From the NCBI RefSeq assembly GCF_031846585.1, contig NZ_JAVRHK010000004.1, positions 255,881 through 319,880 on the forward strand: a DNA stretch of 64,000 nucleotides, read 5' to 3'. Origin of the DNA: Autumnicola musiva (GTDB lineage Bacteria; Bacteroidota; Bacteroidia; Flavobacteriales; Flavobacteriaceae). This document shows positions 63,539 to 64,000 of this stretch, piece after piece. Under the pieces are notes generated by a model that ran no database searches, was not told where the DNA came from, and saw nothing but the letters and a program-made list of their open reading frames with translations. How positions within the stretch are numbered: the stretch's first letter is position 1; the number at the start of each line of letters is the position of its first letter. The position numbers and the translations under genes are program-made.

Positions 63539-63672
63539 TCTCGCATTGAAAACTGGTAATTTTTAGCAACGAGAGGATAAGCATAATGCTCACGACCCGG
63601 GGCGTGGGCTTGTTTATTGTTGCACGGTATACCAGTACCTCAATGCGGTAAGTTGAGTTTCCACGCCTTTTT
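63539..63672 (+). ncRNA. candidate structured RNA or leader element with terminator-like end
   Basis: TCTCG (63539-63543) pairs with CGAGA (63570-63574). GGCGTGG (63601-63607) pairs exactly with CCACGCC (63661-63667), followed by TTTTTATTT. Within that long stem lie CTCAA/TTGAG (63639-63643 with 63653-63657), a GGTATACC palindrome (63626-63633) and an alternative TACC/GGTA pairing that excludes part of the CTCAA stem. The segment ends 177 bases before the sigma-factor start. It could be a small RNA, a riboswitch-like attenuator or an elaborate terminator. I cannot assign it to a known RNA family. Confidence 0.5.
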
Positions 63673-63849
63673 ATTTGTAGAAAAAGGTCATTCTATTCAA
63701 CCCTTTTCAAAGCTATCTTCTCTTATAAATTCTAAGAACTCGCTTCAGCTATTTAAGATAAACCTAATTTAAAGTTTGTCGGAATAGCCGCAGCTTTCAT
63801 TCCCTATACGAAGCTGTGATTATCCATCTGTTAATATAATGAGTTCTTT

Positions 63850-64000
63850 ATGTCACAGTATAATTTCGAATTATTAAAAAAAGGTGATCCGGCCGCTCTG
63901 GTGAATATCCATGCCAGGTATAGCAGAAGTATCTTTTGGGTGGGCAGGCAAATTCTGGATGATGAATTTGTTGTGGAATCTCTAGTCCAGGATACTTTTC
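63850..64000 (+). CDS. ECF-type RNA polymerase sigma factor, N-terminal part
   Basis: The ATG at 63850 starts MSQYNFELLKKGDPAALVNI, continues ARYSRSIFWVGRQILDDEFV and VESLVQDTF, and leaves the window after 50 codons. This is the first half of sigma region 2 (core-polymerase binding). In Bacteroidetes such ECF factors commonly pair with a FecR-like anti-sigma gene and a SusC with an STN domain; what follows here cannot be seen. Confidence 0.8.
   Translation, partial: MSQYNFELLKKGDPAALVNIHARYSRSIFWVGRQILDDEFVVESLVQDTF

Overview
The window reads as chromosome of a polysaccharide-degrading, probably marine, Flavobacteriaceae bacterium (Bacteroidota). This rests on SusC/SusD pairs, a hybrid two-component regulator, Y_Y_Y propeller sensors, DUF3078 and SYLF proteins, Bacteroidetes-type promoters (TTG, about 19-20 nt, TAnnTTTG) and moderate-to-low GC. 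A Zunongwangia/Gramella/Salegentibacter-like genus is my inference, not shown by the sequence.

Layout. (1) 1-9950 is a decaying region. An intact GH43 lipoprotein and an intact GH2 lipoprotein stand among wreckage: a frameshifted conjugation coupling protein, a GH115 alpha-glucuronidase pseudogene, two DUF1080 pseudogenes, a probable outer-membrane barrel remnant and orphan promoters. It looks like a glucuronoxylan locus being lost after mobile-element activity. (2) 9957-26399, all on the minus strand, is a beta-1,4-galactan utilisation locus: hybrid sensor-regulator, SusC, SusD, SusE/F-like binding protein, GH53 endo-galactanase, GH2 beta-galactosidase and a GH-A-clan enzyme resembling GH147. 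(3) 26664-35224 holds a SYLF protein, an oxidoreductase-glycosyltransferase-HAD operon, a convergent MerA-like oxidoreductase, and a 1195-residue outer-membrane protein that joins a metal-ligand-less phosphoesterase domain, a kinase-like segment and a beta-barrel. (4) 35443-50105, plus strand, is a laminarin (beta-1,3-glucan) locus: membrane-bound propeller-LuxR regulator, SusC, SusD, PKD/triple-repeat surface glycan-binding lipoprotein, GH16, GH3 and a second GH16. (5) 50166-60790 is housekeeping: tadA, dxs, DUF3078, dGTPase, DUF3109, MarC, a short FAD protein, CtpA-type S41 protease, dCMP deaminase, HupE/UreJ and small proteins. (6) 61012-64000 starts with tRNA-Leu(CAA) and a Bacteroidetes tyrosine recombinase (a likely island edge), followed by a LuxR-type pseudogene, an XRE regulator, a candidate structured RNA with a terminator-like outer stem, and the start of an ECF sigma factor that runs off the window.

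In each glycan locus the expected logic is: a sensor in the cell envelope detects released oligosaccharide, surface lipoproteins and endo-enzymes bind and cut the polymer, SusCD imports oligomers, and periplasmic exo-enzymes (GH2/GH147-like or GH3) finish to monosaccharide. The most unusual items are the pseudo-phosphatase/kinase-like/barrel protein, the structured RNA before the sigma factor, and the palindrome-rich segment between tRNA-Leu and the integrase.
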